Below are positions 12,852 to 25,827 of a DNA stretch of 64,000 nt, one piece after another. A program made the translations under genes and the position numbers. Source of the stretch: Bombus terrestris (Eukaryota; Arthropoda; Insecta; Hymenoptera; Apidae); NCBI RefSeq assembly GCF_910591885.1, contig NC_063281.1, forward strand, positions 9,655,200 through 9,719,199. Reading direction: 5' to 3'. The notes beneath the pieces were generated by a model. The model did not search any database and was not told where the DNA came from. It saw nothing but the letters and a program-made list of their open reading frames with translations. The first letter of the stretch is position 1; every line of letters starts with the position of its first letter.

Positions 12852-15223
12852 CTACATACCTTGCAGCAGATTGTACGCCGAATAAGAAGTTTTCAACAAC
12901 TGCGACAAAGAGAATTTCGTGTGATGGTATGAAACACAGATTATACGTTATAATAATAAGACTACCAAGCCAGTCGGAACGTCTGGTATCGAATTTCTTA
13001 TTTTTCCAATTACTGGAAATTTGAAGTATATTATTGGTAATATCAATGTCTACTTTTATTGGGAAAGGAACGTATTACGTATATTGGTCCTTGCGGATTC
13101 TTATTTCACAGGGAGAATTGAAACTTTCGCATTTAATTCATTTTTACTTCTCTATGAGACTTCATCTGGAAAAAATATCCAATAGGATGGAAAAGTTTTT
13201 AGTTTCGTTTAGTTTAGTTTGGAAAACTGTGCGATAGACTTATCTGATTTTTTAGCGATTATTAGATAATAAGGAAGCGTCAGTCAGTCAAAAAGAAAGT
13301 CGATTCTTTCCATACTAACGATCACGAACGACTTGAGATTCATCGTCACCACGTAAACGCTAGTCATTTGTATGGGCGATCTCGCGCGCATCATGATCAT
13401 TAACAAGTCCCGTTTAGTGGTTTCCTTGAGCGCTAGCCAGTCGATTTCAAAAATCATATTGGAGATTTCGAGGCTCTAAACGAAGAACAGACAACGTTAC
13501 TGGAAAGATTTAACAAAGGAAGATTAAACCAAACGACAATTGTGTTATCGTTAAGGGAAATACCTTCAGCTCAACTTCATTCCCGTACCAACATAAAATG
13601 TATATCTGTGTTAACATACAGCTGCTGAACATAATTATTTTGACAATCATCTCGAGCGAGACATTCGTTCCCGTTAAGATGTAAAGATTCATGCATATCG
13701 TCAGCGTGCTCACTGCGAACTGAACGAAAATCATCAGTTTAAACTCTTCGTTTATCATGCTGGCGAATCTGCAATTGTTTCGTCGACGAACCAATTACCA
13801 AATATACGATATTGTTTTACATATTATCGGATATGAATATCATTCCTCGATATCGGTAATCCCTTAACTGTGCAACGAGTTTTTAGCTCACTCGCTAAAT
13901 ATTGAATACAACAGTTGAAATGATAAATGACGTAAATTCTACAAATGGAGATTTTTAACGTACGAAAGTTGATTATACGTAGAATGATAATAAGCTGTAA
14001 TAATTGTATCGCGAAACTTAAAGAGATCGTCTTCTATGAATTGTACGTTGTAAATTGCGATACTCTATCTTCAGTTAAGGGAGTAGAAGAAAATGAAACG
14101 CTGAAACACGGGGTATACCGTACCGATAGATGAGATTATGATAACGAATGCACAGTTTGCAATCATTCGTGCCTTGTTCGATCTTCCTCAAACGATATCC
14201 GAAGATTTCGATCTGATTGCAGATGAACATCAACAACGTCCATATGAGGCTATCGCAGGCAACGTGCAGCAGACCATTGAAGGCGTGAATTAAAATTTGT
14301 TGACTGTAGATGAAGCTATAGGTGGCCGTCGAAGTATGGTTCCAAGGTAACCACATTCGAAACGCTAGCTTGTGATGTTCGCCTTTGTACAATGCACCGA
14401 GCAATGTTAACACCGACATTACCACCACTGACGATTCAACTAGAAGTGCGTAATAAAACGCGTTCGATCTGTGGCGATTCGTAAGGCGATAGGTAATGTC
14501 ATGTGGAATATATCTATCCTTATTGATAATTATATATACGAGAATGATATAGAAAATTATATCGTACGAGCTAAGAGTAAACTTATTGAAAATAATTGGG
14601 GCGTCGAGAGCTAAGCGGACTAAGTTCGATACGCAACAAAATCGATAATTCTATGTCTAAAATACACGTATCTGTATTCATTATAATGTAACGTATTCTT
14701 TGATTTGAAAAAATTAATCCCTTCGTTTTTTGTATGATTTAATAACGTTCATTGGAATCTACGAAAACTGTAAAGTCACATTCGCAGAAAAGAAAAAAGA
14801 AAGAAAGAAATGTTTGGTACACTTTCGCTCTCGATACCAAAATTATATTATGTAAAATATTTACCTGGCTTGTTTTTCACACTTTTCTCGAATCTCGATC
14901 TCCTCCTTCGTCTCTGGTTGAAAAGGTGTGCTCTCTAGCATATCCGTTATGACGATGATATTCTTACGATTGGACAATATACTGTACATCTTGAGACACG
15001 AAATGAAAAATGTCAGAGTTAGATAAATATTGTCGCAGAACTCGTCTAACGTCTCCACGATGAATATCAGATCGATGAATTGACAAATTGAGCCACCGTA
15101 CACCAACAGTATCACGTAATAACGGTAGACGGTGTATGCGACATTTTTTAATGGCGATAGCAACGGCGGTCGCCAACAGGCGCATATTGTCAAAAAGCGA
15201 TACGTCAATCGTAACAGATGCAT
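12852..15223 (-). CDS. Odorant receptor, complete (OR-E, 370 aa)
   Basis: Seven-transmembrane insect odorant receptor, more diverged than A-D. Coding exons are 15223-14865, 14468-14124, 13768-13564, 13475-13320 and 12899-12852 (359, 345, 205, 156 and 48 nt), giving 370 aa in frame. The start is MHLLRLTYRFL. Exon 2 continues KGEHHKLAFRMWLPW, exon 3 ends TQIYILCWYGNEVELK, exon 4 starts SLEISNMIFEIDW, and exon 5 is LLKTSYSAYNLLQGM then stop, the shortest tail in the array. Exon 3 is one codon longer than in its neighbours. The junctions after exons 1 and 2 are phase 2, as in the paralogues. The ligand is unknown. Confidence 0.94.
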
Positions 15224-16268
15224 CGCTCAGTTTTGAAAATTTTTGAAAATTGCTCGTTCCTATAGATATTCCCGTATCTTTAAATTTCTGCGCTAATATA
15301 TTTCTCTTCCTCGCCTTTGACGTTTCTAATCATCGTCCGACGATTTCTTGAAAAGTAAAGTATTTTCCTGTGAAAATAACGATTATTTGGAAATAATAGT
15401 CAATTTTAATAGACGTTTTAATAGATGCAGAGACTAGCTTCTGAAAATAATAACAAAGTATTCGATCGATACGAGTTTTTCTTTTTAACACTTGCTTGAA
15501 AGAACTTTTCCTTACAATAGCCGAAGACCCTTGATATTATTTGGTACGGTATGCTGACAAAGTGGAAATATAACAGAGGAAAGGGGCGAATGTCGACGAA
15601 ATGCGTCGTCGTATAATATATTTAATAGCGTGCGACAATGTATAGTAGACACGGAATATCGATACGTATCGCACGAAGATTATCGTTCATACAACTTCCC
15701 CCTTTCCGGTGCATGGACTATATTATTATTGTAATTCCAGGAAGATGCATGGAAAACGTCCAGAAGGAATTTAAAATTCCTCGCAACTATTTATTTTCCA
15801 GTCTTTTCAATTTATATCGTCTTATGCATAAAACAACAAGTTTAAGCGACTGGCAAGCAGAGAAATTGAACAGATGCCATGGACATAGAATGGAATAGAA
15901 GATAGACATTTCTTTTATTTCGAAAAAAAACGTTCACGAGTATCGACAGGAATTTCATTTTGGAAGGAAAAGAGAACGGGAGAATATGAAGCAGGCTTCG
16001 TATAAAGGTAAGCTGAATTTTAGTATCTTTAGCGTGGCAATTGCATGATTTACATATCGTTGGACAGATTTCATTGTATTAGCGTTTCTTGAAGGTAGCA
16101 CGTAAAAATTAGCATCGATCGTCCCCCGCGGAAAGGCGTGGAATGTTGTTCGACCGCAGAGGTTCCAAATTTTTAATTTCGACATTGGAAAAACTTCGAA
16201 TTCGACAACTTCGACGCGTTTGTTTGCTTGTGACGATCAGTTTTAATTTTTACGAAAATCTTCGTGTT
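15224..16268. other. Spacer between OR-E and OR-F
   Basis: No gene or family match was found on either strand. It presumably contains the OR-E promoter. Confidence 0.5.
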
Positions 16269-19200
16269 TTAAGATTCTTTCGTCCTTTGGAGCAAATTGT
16301 ACGTCGAGTACGACATTTTCAGTATCTGTAAGAAACGTAAACGTATTAATAAATCAGTGGAATCCTTGCTTTGGGAGACACATGTCTATACCGATTAACA
16401 AAAGTATTTGGACATTTACAATTAGTATAGAAATTTTATAAGCATATTATACGTGCTATTTATGTATACATATGCATATAGAAAAGTTTATGGAATTTTT
16501 CTTCGAAACTCTGTGAACATTTATGTAAATTCATATTTTTAGAAACATAGTCAAATAAGAACACTATTTTTCTTGCCAGATGTATATTATATGTAAAGAG
16601 TATTATACTTTGAACATTTTGCATTCACAAATTATGTGCATTCTGTGCACTTATACTCATAAATGTATAAAAATCCAATTTAATGATTACGACTAGTCAC
16701 GACTCGTCTCTTCAATTTCAAAATGTTTTTTGTAACATACGTAACATGTTCATAACAGGTTCCTATAGTAGATATCCAAATACTTTCATGACTATATATA
16801 TTTAATTCTATGTACTAACGTCCACGAAAGTTTTCAAGTCCATCGTAAATACGTAGGCACAGGTCAATTCGATCGGTTTCGTGGCTCTTCTCATTACGTT
16901 TATCAAACTCTTCTTGCTGCTATTATCAAACGATATCCAATCCGCCTCAAAGATTGCATTCGCAACCTCGACACTCTATTGTTTCGCATATCGTCGAATT
17001 ATAATCCATAGTCGAGCACCTTTAATTTTATCAGATAACTCGGTTCGATGAAACTTACCTTTAATTTGAGCTGATTCCCATACCAACAGTAGAAGAAGAC
17101 CTGTGTCATCATGCAGGTCAGATATAAGACGAATTGCAAATATTTGGAGTTCACTGGCGCGTTCGACAGTTCGTACAGGATAAAACACACCACGAAGGTG
17201 CTCGATAGGAGTTGAACACCTATTATTTCTTGAAACTTCTGCTGTATCATCGAAACGTATCTGCGCTTAAACATAACGCGAATGTAAGATTTGTTTGAAG
17301 AGGATTCCACGAAGAAATAAAAATACGCTTGTACGATGTTGGTTAAATACGAGAAAAATGTCTTGTGATTTAAACAATTTTAATATATACCGCGCATAAA
17401 TTTTATAATAAGATTTTTTCGATAGTGGATGCATAAATATATACTTAACTAAATATCGTATGTTCACACTCTTAATGTAGAAGGTAAAACAATTAATAGG
17501 ATTTTCATTAAAATTAAATTACGGTTTTAATGCTCGATATGAAAGTATATCTTTTTTTATCTTTTCTCCGTAAAAAGCCAAAGTCAGCTTGTATGTATTA
17601 AATGGCAATGTATATTTAACTTTATACGTATACTCTCAAGTTACATGGAGAAAGCAATTCGTGTTTATAATATTTTATGTTACTATGTATTATGTTGGTT
17701 ACTGAATACTGAAATAATTCTATTTATTTATTCGAATGGATAACACTGACCCGTATAAATAATCGTGAAAACGCACGATTTTTCCAATGTCAGGTCTCGA
17801 TTCTTTCTTCAGTTCCTTTACTCTATGCTTCAGGATTTCCTGCTGGCCGCAGACGTGAACGAGCAACCCGCAAACCAGCATATCACAGGCCACGTTTAGA
17901 AGCGCCGTGCCAATCAGTGCGATGATCTGATGAGCGTACGCGATGTAATAGCAATTGGACACAGAATAGTTGAACGGCAGCCAGGCTTTGTACGCGAGCT
18001 TCCGGTCGCCGAAGTCAGTGAGGAACGAAAATAATATCATACAGGCAACCGTAAGCATCACCATAATCGTGTAGTAGATCGTGATCGACCTGTAAAGCGT
18101 CTACAAAGGTTTGTCAATCGATTTACCTATGCTGATACCTGATTGAAAATCGAGAGCGATTGAAAGCCACTTGCGCGCTTGTTCTGATAAAGAAAAAAAT
18201 AATAAAAAATGAAAAATTATTTAGATTACTTTTAAATAGCCTGCTGAAGGATTTTGTAATTCTCTTTGAGAAGCTATATTTTGTCAAATTCAGTTATCTT
18301 CGATTTCTGTAATTGAAAAGTCAGAATAATGGAAGATACAGCTATCGCGTGATTAAATGAAAAGCAATGAAATATGATTTTTTTTTTTTTTTTTTTTTTT
18401 AGCGAGAAAGAATGTACATAAACAATGTACATACATGTTAAAACAATTTATTTTAACTTTTAACAATCCACATTATCTTCAAATAGCCTATTAATGAGAT
18501 TCCTGGTTCTTTTTAAGGTATTTACAGTGTAGATCGACTTTCTTACGATTTCTTTGAAATTTTTACGATAAATAATTTGTAGTATATTGTTTATATATGC
18601 TTCAATTTTTGCAGATGGAAATATTCATCTAGAAGAATCTTTTCTTTCTTTTTAAATTAACCATCTCCTCACTGTTTTCGAACAAAGGTAATGCGAATTA
18701 CATAATATCGATAATTTCGGCGTCCGAAAAATACCGCATACAATACTCGTATTAGAAAATATCGTAAAATACGAAGTTTGCCGCTATGTCCATTTCTGAA
18801 TTGTTTGTTAGCGAGCGAGCGTAGATCGTACAGACAGCCAAGAAATTTCTTCTTCGAGGAAGAATCTCCTCGAGGAAGGATAAGACACACTGAGATAAAT
18901 TCTTATATTAACAAACAATGAATTTGAAATGAAATTTTGAAACCGGTCATTTGAGTTAAATAATAAGGCTAGTGTTAAATAATTGAAAATAATAATTGAA
19001 GAAACTATATAACAATGAAAATAATCATATACCCGATGCTTTTGTCGAATCTTCTTCGGATCGTAATCTCCTGCTCGTCTACTGGTTTACAAGGTTCCTC
19101 GTCGAGCTTCCTGCTGAGGATTCTAATCGCTTTATGGTTGACCAGAAGCGTAAAGATCTTGCAACAGGAAAGAATGGACGCGATGAACATGTAGAAGCTG

Positions 19201-19394
19201 TCGCTTAACTCGTTCGCCGTTCTTACGTTCAGTATCACGTTCAGAAATTGCGAGATGCAGAAACTGCACAATAGAAAAATCACGAACGCAGTGTATGCGG
19301 CGTACAACAACTTTCCGTAGAATGTTCGACAAGACGGTGGTATCCAGCATCCACAGACGATTAATATATTAAAAGCTGGCTGCAGAACACTCAT
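16269..19394 (-). CDS. Odorant receptor, complete (OR-F, 371 aa)
   Basis: Seven-transmembrane insect odorant receptor at the right end of the array. Coding exons are 19394-19033, 18089-17751, 17260-17059, 16975-16820 and 16325-16269 (362, 339, 202, 156 and 57 nt), giving 371 aa. An in-frame ATG exists 31 codons upstream (19487), but MSVLQPAFNILIV aligns with the starts of the other receptors, so I chose 19394. Exon 2 shows LTDFGDRKLAYKAWLPFNYS, exon 3 ends TQVFFYCWYGNQLKLK, and exon 5 reads ILKMSYSTYNLLQRTKES then stop. Intron 1 is unusually long for the array (about 943 bp) and contains a run of about 22 T at 18,379-18,400. Confidence 0.94.
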
Positions 19395-21174
19395 TTTCCA
19401 CCCGGAAGGAATCTCTACAGGAGTTTGAGAAAGAAAGATAAGTCGATTATTATTGTTATTAAGAATAATCTTCATTAATCGTGTCATTATTACAGTAGAC
19501 CCTTGAACGACACGGAGATTGGAAATATTGACTAATTGTGTGATTAATATTTATGCAAATTCATATTTTCACGAGTGTGTTTAAATAAATGGAAAACGAT
19601 AAACCAGGTAAACGATTGTTTCATTTACTAGATATCATAATGGCTAATATATTTTGAATACTGTACGTATTTTTGCAAAGTGTACTCCAATGTGTATGTC
19701 TAATAATATCCTATTGTTAACCGTAAGTCTTGTTTTATATGCTACACTATATGTTAGAGAAAAGAAAATCGTATTAAGAAAGTTACAAGGAACAATTGCG
19801 AATCCTTTGATGCTGTACACGACTGTGTGATTAAGAATCAACGGCGAACTACACGTCTCTCTAAACCGAAATTATATCTGTTGGTTACTATTTCCAAAAA
19901 AATCCAAATAATCCAAAAAAAAAATTCCAACCAAAACGCAATTGGCTATTTATTTACTCTTCGATTTTTAGATAAAAAGAAATTCTGTATAATCGCGTAG
20001 ATAGAGATCTCAGAGAAATTTCATAAAACACTGGCCACTATAGGATTAGCTATATCTTTAGAGAATGGTATCTATAGAAAGCTTTCTTTTCACAAGAAAG
20101 ATATTGTCCACATTCGCCTACCTTGATATGCACGCACCGTATCATTATCGTAATGTCTATCGTGTGTTACAGTGCCATTTGCGAAGTTACATTTTTATGA
20201 ATTTCTTCGGATAACCGCTTATCTTAGAACTCGAGTCTTTTATCATTTATTGTACACAAGCACAACATCGTTTGTACGAAATCGATTCGTTTATTTTGAG
20301 GGAGCTCTAACTTACGACAAATGAATAATAAAAATAATACCAAATGAAGAAAGCTGGGGACACTTTGAGAAAACTTATTTCAGAAAATTCTTATTTTAGC
20401 TTTACGAATCAATCCTCAAATTTTCTTATACCTGTAGCCGAACACCTTGCACACGAAGAATGCTTCATACTCCATAAAAATAGGAATGCAAAAGCATTCC
20501 TGTTACAAAAATAATATTTGTTCTGTGTTTTGTAATATAAATGAATTTATAGATAAATTTAAATAAACTGTAAAACATAATAATTTGGTGCCATTATTTC
20601 ACATCTTATCCTCTAAGATAAGTATGTAGTGAATAAGTGAAAAGTTTAAAAACATAGGTACAACATTTCTGCAATTCTAGGAATCCCTAAAACAAGTAGA
20701 GTAAGAAAGGTAAGTGAGGTTTCGGGCAAAGATTTTTGTCCCAAAGTTGGGGATGTGTATCAGGAGGATATGATGTGTAAGAAAATGGCTAAATTTGCTA
20801 ACTTTCTTTTCCTTACTTACCTTCCTTTCTGCATTCTTGCTATTTTCTTTAATTACCTTTATAAACGATTCTTAAATTGCAATTTGTATGTTATGATATT
20901 GTCCACTAATTTCTACTTATTTACCTTGGAGTGTGGAGTATTGAAATGGAAAAGACGGTTTATATTTAGTGTAAATTTTTATTAAAATAAAATGCATTTA
21001 CAATATAGAGTAACATAAATAGTACGATTTATTAGTTACAAACGCTTGTATAGTACATTGTGGCTAGGCTTGCTACTTTCTATATTATAAAAAATTGCAT
21101 TCAAAAGTCGGAGCTATTTGTACAGTTTTTTTATACAAATGAAAAGATTCATGGTTATTTAATTATTAGGACCA
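19395..21174. other. Spacer between the OR array and the helicase gene
   Basis: AT-rich sequence with no supported gene. It separates the receptor array from the 3' end of the DHX16-like gene and probably holds the OR-F promoter and the helicase 3' untranslated region. Confidence 0.6.
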
Positions 21175-24100
21175 TTAGTAGGTTCCGTCTGGGTGCGATC
21201 GTCCCGCAACTTTCGGCATTTTTTTATTCGTAGAATCTTCCAGTTCTTTTGGTTTGTAATAATGAGGTGCTACCTCCAAAAGCCACTTGCTTTCGATCTC
21301 TGTCACCTGCATAATCACATAGAATTATATCCCTCTTTTTCAACTGCTTGAAGCAATATTCATTTCACAAATGATCATAAACAGAGCAATTTTTAAGTTT
21401 CCATATTTAAGTTTTAATGACTCACTTGTCTCATAAATTCCTTTGTAGTGAAAACCAACTCATGATAAAGTAACCAACGCGGCAGCTCTTGAAACAACGA
21501 GCTATTAGGGTGAATGGAAACCGTTTGATTATGTTTTGCAGTTTTATAGTGACCCCCTTTTGACAATCTTGCCACGTGATAGAAATATCCTGCTGTGATA
21601 GCCTGAAATGATAATAACATTACCAAAAATACTTTGTATTTAATATTACTACTTAATAATTGTAAAAACAAAAGATCTGATACCAATCATTCTGATTGGT
21701 TTGGTAGATCTAATATTAGTCAGGCAATATTTAAAATTTTTTTCAGCTACATAAGGAATTCTAACACACTTTTCTAACTCAGAGTTACTAAGTTAATACT
21801 ATGATGTAGAATGCCTGACAGACAAAAATGCAAATAGATTATTCAATTGAGTCCTATCTAAGATTTTGTTTCAATAAATGGAGTTCAAACAAACGGAGCT
21901 CTCTATTGTACAACAAACAGAAACAAGACTAGCAAGGTACGTTAATCTGAACCCACTCACCTTCCTGATATTCAGCGTTTCCGTGATACCCGACACAAGT
22001 TCCATCTCGACTCGCTGCATCAACCCAACTAATTGCTCCCTAACATCTCTAGCCCTTTTCATTGATCGATGTTGAATGAAATTCTCATAACACCAATGAG
22101 TACTAAAATCACTTTGTTGCCATTGATTGTATACGTTCAATAAAGTCAAATGATCGCCACCAGGCACATGGAAATTCTTTCGAGCCGTGTCTGCATGAAT
22201 GATCTTGTCCTTAGGCCTGTAGAATATGGCTCCGTTCACAGATAACATGGCAGCTATTGTGGCTACTTCCTCCGAGCAGCGATATTGTTCGCTAGCCAGC
22301 AACATCTTCGCCATCATAGGATCTAGCGGAAATTCAGCCATTCTTCGACCCAGTTTCGTTAATTCTCCACGATGATTCAAAGCTCCCAACGCGTATAGCT
22401 GTTCTAAAGCTAAGACCAACGTTTCATGCGGCGGAGGATCCAGGAAGTCGAAATGAACTAAATCGTTTATTCCCAGAGCTTTCAGGGTCAGCACGGCATT
22501 TCCTGTCGTTTGATAATTTAATTAAACATAGAGAATTCACGGGACAAGTAGGCAAAATGACATTTCATGATAACTAGACTGTGAATTTTTATGGAAATTT
22601 ATATTTTTATGGATATAACTAAAGAAGTGGAATTTAAACAGAAATTCCTTTCATCTATTAAGAATTATAAAAAGTACCGCATTTTCTATATTATATGCAT
22701 TCTACACATTTTTACATCTTTAAATTTTGCATAAATGAAAATGCAAAAATTTTTAGTCTAGTGACAAAGTTATTCATACCTAGATTGATCCTCTGAATTT
22801 CAGGTACAGTATTGTCTTCGAGTTCGTGTTGGTAAGCCCAAGCTGTGTACAGTCGAAAGCACTTTCCTGGAGCTACTCTTCCAGCTCTGCCTGCTCTCTG
22901 ATTCGCAGAAGCTTTGCTAATCGGCACGACCATTAAACTTTCCATGCCTGTTCGGGAATTAAAATTGTTCTGTTTCGCGAATCCCGGGTCTATCACGTAC
23001 ACTATGTTGTCTATCGTTAATGATGTCTCTGCTATGTTCGTAGCAAGAACTACCTGTACAATCAACATTGGAAATGTTAAAAGATAAATAGCAGAAGTGA
23101 TACGTTTAACGAGGGAGAAATATACAATTTATTTTTCATACTTTTCTCGCTCCAAGAGGAGTGGGTTGAAATATTTTTGCTTGCATATCGCTTGGAAGAT
23201 TAGCATATACAGGTAGAATTAACAGTTCTCCTAATTTCGAACCTAGTCGCCTTACTCTTTCTTGCAACATTTCCTGACATGTTTCTATCTCGTCTTGACC
23301 TAGTAGAAATTTATTAAAAAGTGATAACAAATGACCAAACCAAAAAATATAAGTGCTTAAATTTTTTAAGTATTTTAAATTTCAAAAAGTCAGAGGTCTA
23401 GTTTGTCATTTTCGTGAAACAGGTAGCGATTATATTCTAGGAATACTCTCGAACCTTTTCACAAGGAGAAGAAATAGATCCAACGAGCACAAAGAAAAGA
23501 CACAATATTTCTTGCTAAATCTAGTTATTGTTCTTGTCATTAGGAGTGAGATTAAAGTAATGTACTAATACTAATAGTAATAGGATTGAGTCGATTAAAT
23601 TTAGGCGAAACAATTCTTTTGAAATTTCAGCAAAAGTTGTTGTACTTGCTTGTAGAAGTATCTGATTGAAAAAACCTGTTAGGAACACCAGTACATCGCC
23701 AGGTGGTTGAGTGGCGTGTATTTGAAGAATGGAGACTACGCAGGCGTCGATGTAATCCGCTTCTGGTGCTTTGGTATAATAAATATCAACGGGAAACCGA
23801 CGACCAGGTATCCGAAATATCGGTGCATCGTCGAAGAATTCACTAAATTTCGTAGCGTCTAACGTAGCGGACGAAATTAGGAGTTTTAGATCTGTTCGAA
23901 ACCTTGTTATATCTTTTACTAAACCAAACAAGATATCCGTGTGCAAGGTGCGCTCGTGTGCTTCGTCGATGATCATAACACTGAAAATAATGTTGTTTCA
24001 CTAAAGCAAGTACGAAGACGTTTGTTAGTAATTAAGAATCAGTTTGAACAGTGTTGGCAAATCTAAATTTGATACATTCACCATGGAGTTGATTTCGATT

Positions 24101-25827
24101 AAGTTCCTATTCATACGAATTGTATTATTTTCGATTATGGGGAACAATGAAATATATAAATATAATTAACTATTACATTCCATAAAATATGATATGTACT
24201 GTATATCGTATATATTTATACATTTTTATTGTATGATGCCATTTATACCTGTAAGAAGCCAAATCTGGTTCGCTGAGAAATTCACGGTGCAGGGTACCAT
24301 CTGTCATGTATTTTATACGAGTACGATGAGAGGTGCAATCCTCGAAACGAATCGCGTAACCCACTTCATTTCCCAATTTAACAGCCATTTCGTGAGCAAC
24401 TCTCGCAGCAACAGACATGGCAGCTACCCTTCTTGGCTGCGTACAGCCAATAATTTTATTATTCTCCGCGAATCCAGCTTCGTATAGGTACTGAGGAATT
24501 TGCGTAGTTTTCCCTGAACCCGTTTCTCCCTCGATTATCAGCACCTAAATCGAATTAAATCGCATGATAACAATCAATGCTTATCTTATATAATGTAAGT
24601 TTGGTTTAACGAATTCTGTAAAGTACCTGATGGTCTTTGATAGCCTGAATGAGATCATTTCTAAAGGGATAGATCGGCAAACTCCTTTTTGTCTCCTGTA
24701 TAGTTTGTAACGCCTTTACTTGCGGGGGAGGACTATCCTCGCGTTTCTTGTTCTTCTCACTGCCAGGCATACGTAACGCTTGAACGAACTCCACTTCATC
24801 TTCCAGCAGAAGATCGTAGTCCTGTTGTACTGGAATTAATAAAAATTAGTAGAAAATAAGATATGAACATTTTAACACGTATCGATATTGAATACCATGT
24901 ACCTTTCCTGTCTTTTGCGCCAAATCGAAAGACAGCAGAAGACATCTGATCAGATTCCCATTTGCTTTGCTCGGATTGTGGCGGTTCGTTATCTGGAACT
25001 TCTAATTCTGGTGCCACTTTTCCCTTTTCCAAAGGCATATAATAACGTTGCAACCTTTCAAGTTCTCTGGCTTTCTCATGTTCTTTGGCTAACTGAAGCA
25101 ACTGCTTTTTATGCTCCCGCTCTTTCCTTTCCCGTTCTGTTAATCTGATATTTAAAAAAAAGATGTTAATAGAGTATGTAATTGTGCAATTGCTTTATGT
25201 AATTATTGTGTTGTATTAATAAGAAATTACATTTCCTCCTCAAACAGATATTCATCATCAATTATATCAGCTTCCAATTCAGCCACCTTATCTTCTTTAC
25301 GTTTCTCCAAGTATTTCCTACGAGACTCAACACGCAGTTTGGGTACCAGTTTCTCTCGCATGTCTGTTTCCATAATTTTGAGTCTCTTAGCAGCCTCAGC
25401 TGGTTTTACAAAAAAATATTATTCATTATTAACGCTTAATAATGTCATTAATAATAATACTAATACACATTGATATTTAAATGTAATTAACTACAATATA
25501 TTACTAAATTATGGCACAATATGTACAGATTAAGTATAATAATGATAATAAATTGTTTATAAGTCTTGTCAAATGTATTTATTGTACCAAATATTTTTAT
25601 TTAATCTTTTTATTAAGTTTCTAATTGTTTCTAAAGCATAACATTATAAAGGATCATAGTCTACCTGCTCCTGAACCGGCTGGCATAGCCACCTTTCGTA
25701 TTTTACTTTCATCCTTTGCTTTCAGGCGATTAGCAAACTCATCTCTTTCTTTAATATCTTTCTTACGTCTTTCCTCCTCACTATCACTGTCCTCACTCGA
25801 GGAATCCTTTTTTCTGTATTTACTCAT
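21175..25827 (-). CDS. Dhx16: Pre-mRNA-splicing DEAH-box ATPase DHX16/Prp2 orthologue (886 aa)
   Basis: Nuclear DEAH-box ATPase that remodels the activated spliceosome before the first splicing step. Eleven coding exons in consistent phase: 25827-25665, 25399-25231, 25144-24903, 24829-24627, 24544-24249, 23980-23676, 23299-23142, 23053-22780, 22502-21961, 21602-21426 and 21306-21175; total 2,661 nt. Motifs: Walker A GETGSGKT about residues 265-272, TQPRRVAA, DEAH 363-366, SAT 395-397, ATNIAETSLT about 516-525 and QRAGRAGR 564-571, followed by HA2 and OB-fold regions; it ends GRSHPDGTY. The N-terminus is charged and Ser/Glu/Lys-rich (SSSEDSDSEEERRKKD). The length is close to the fly protein l(2)37Cb as I recall it and shorter than the human one, which has an extra N-terminal region. 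Intron 6 has the weak donor GTTTTTTC. No lesions are seen. Confidence 0.96.

Noticed and set aside
19395..19487. Extended start of OR-F with 31 extra residues
   Set aside because: The Asn-rich extension has no counterpart in the other receptors. The internal Met aligns with their starts.
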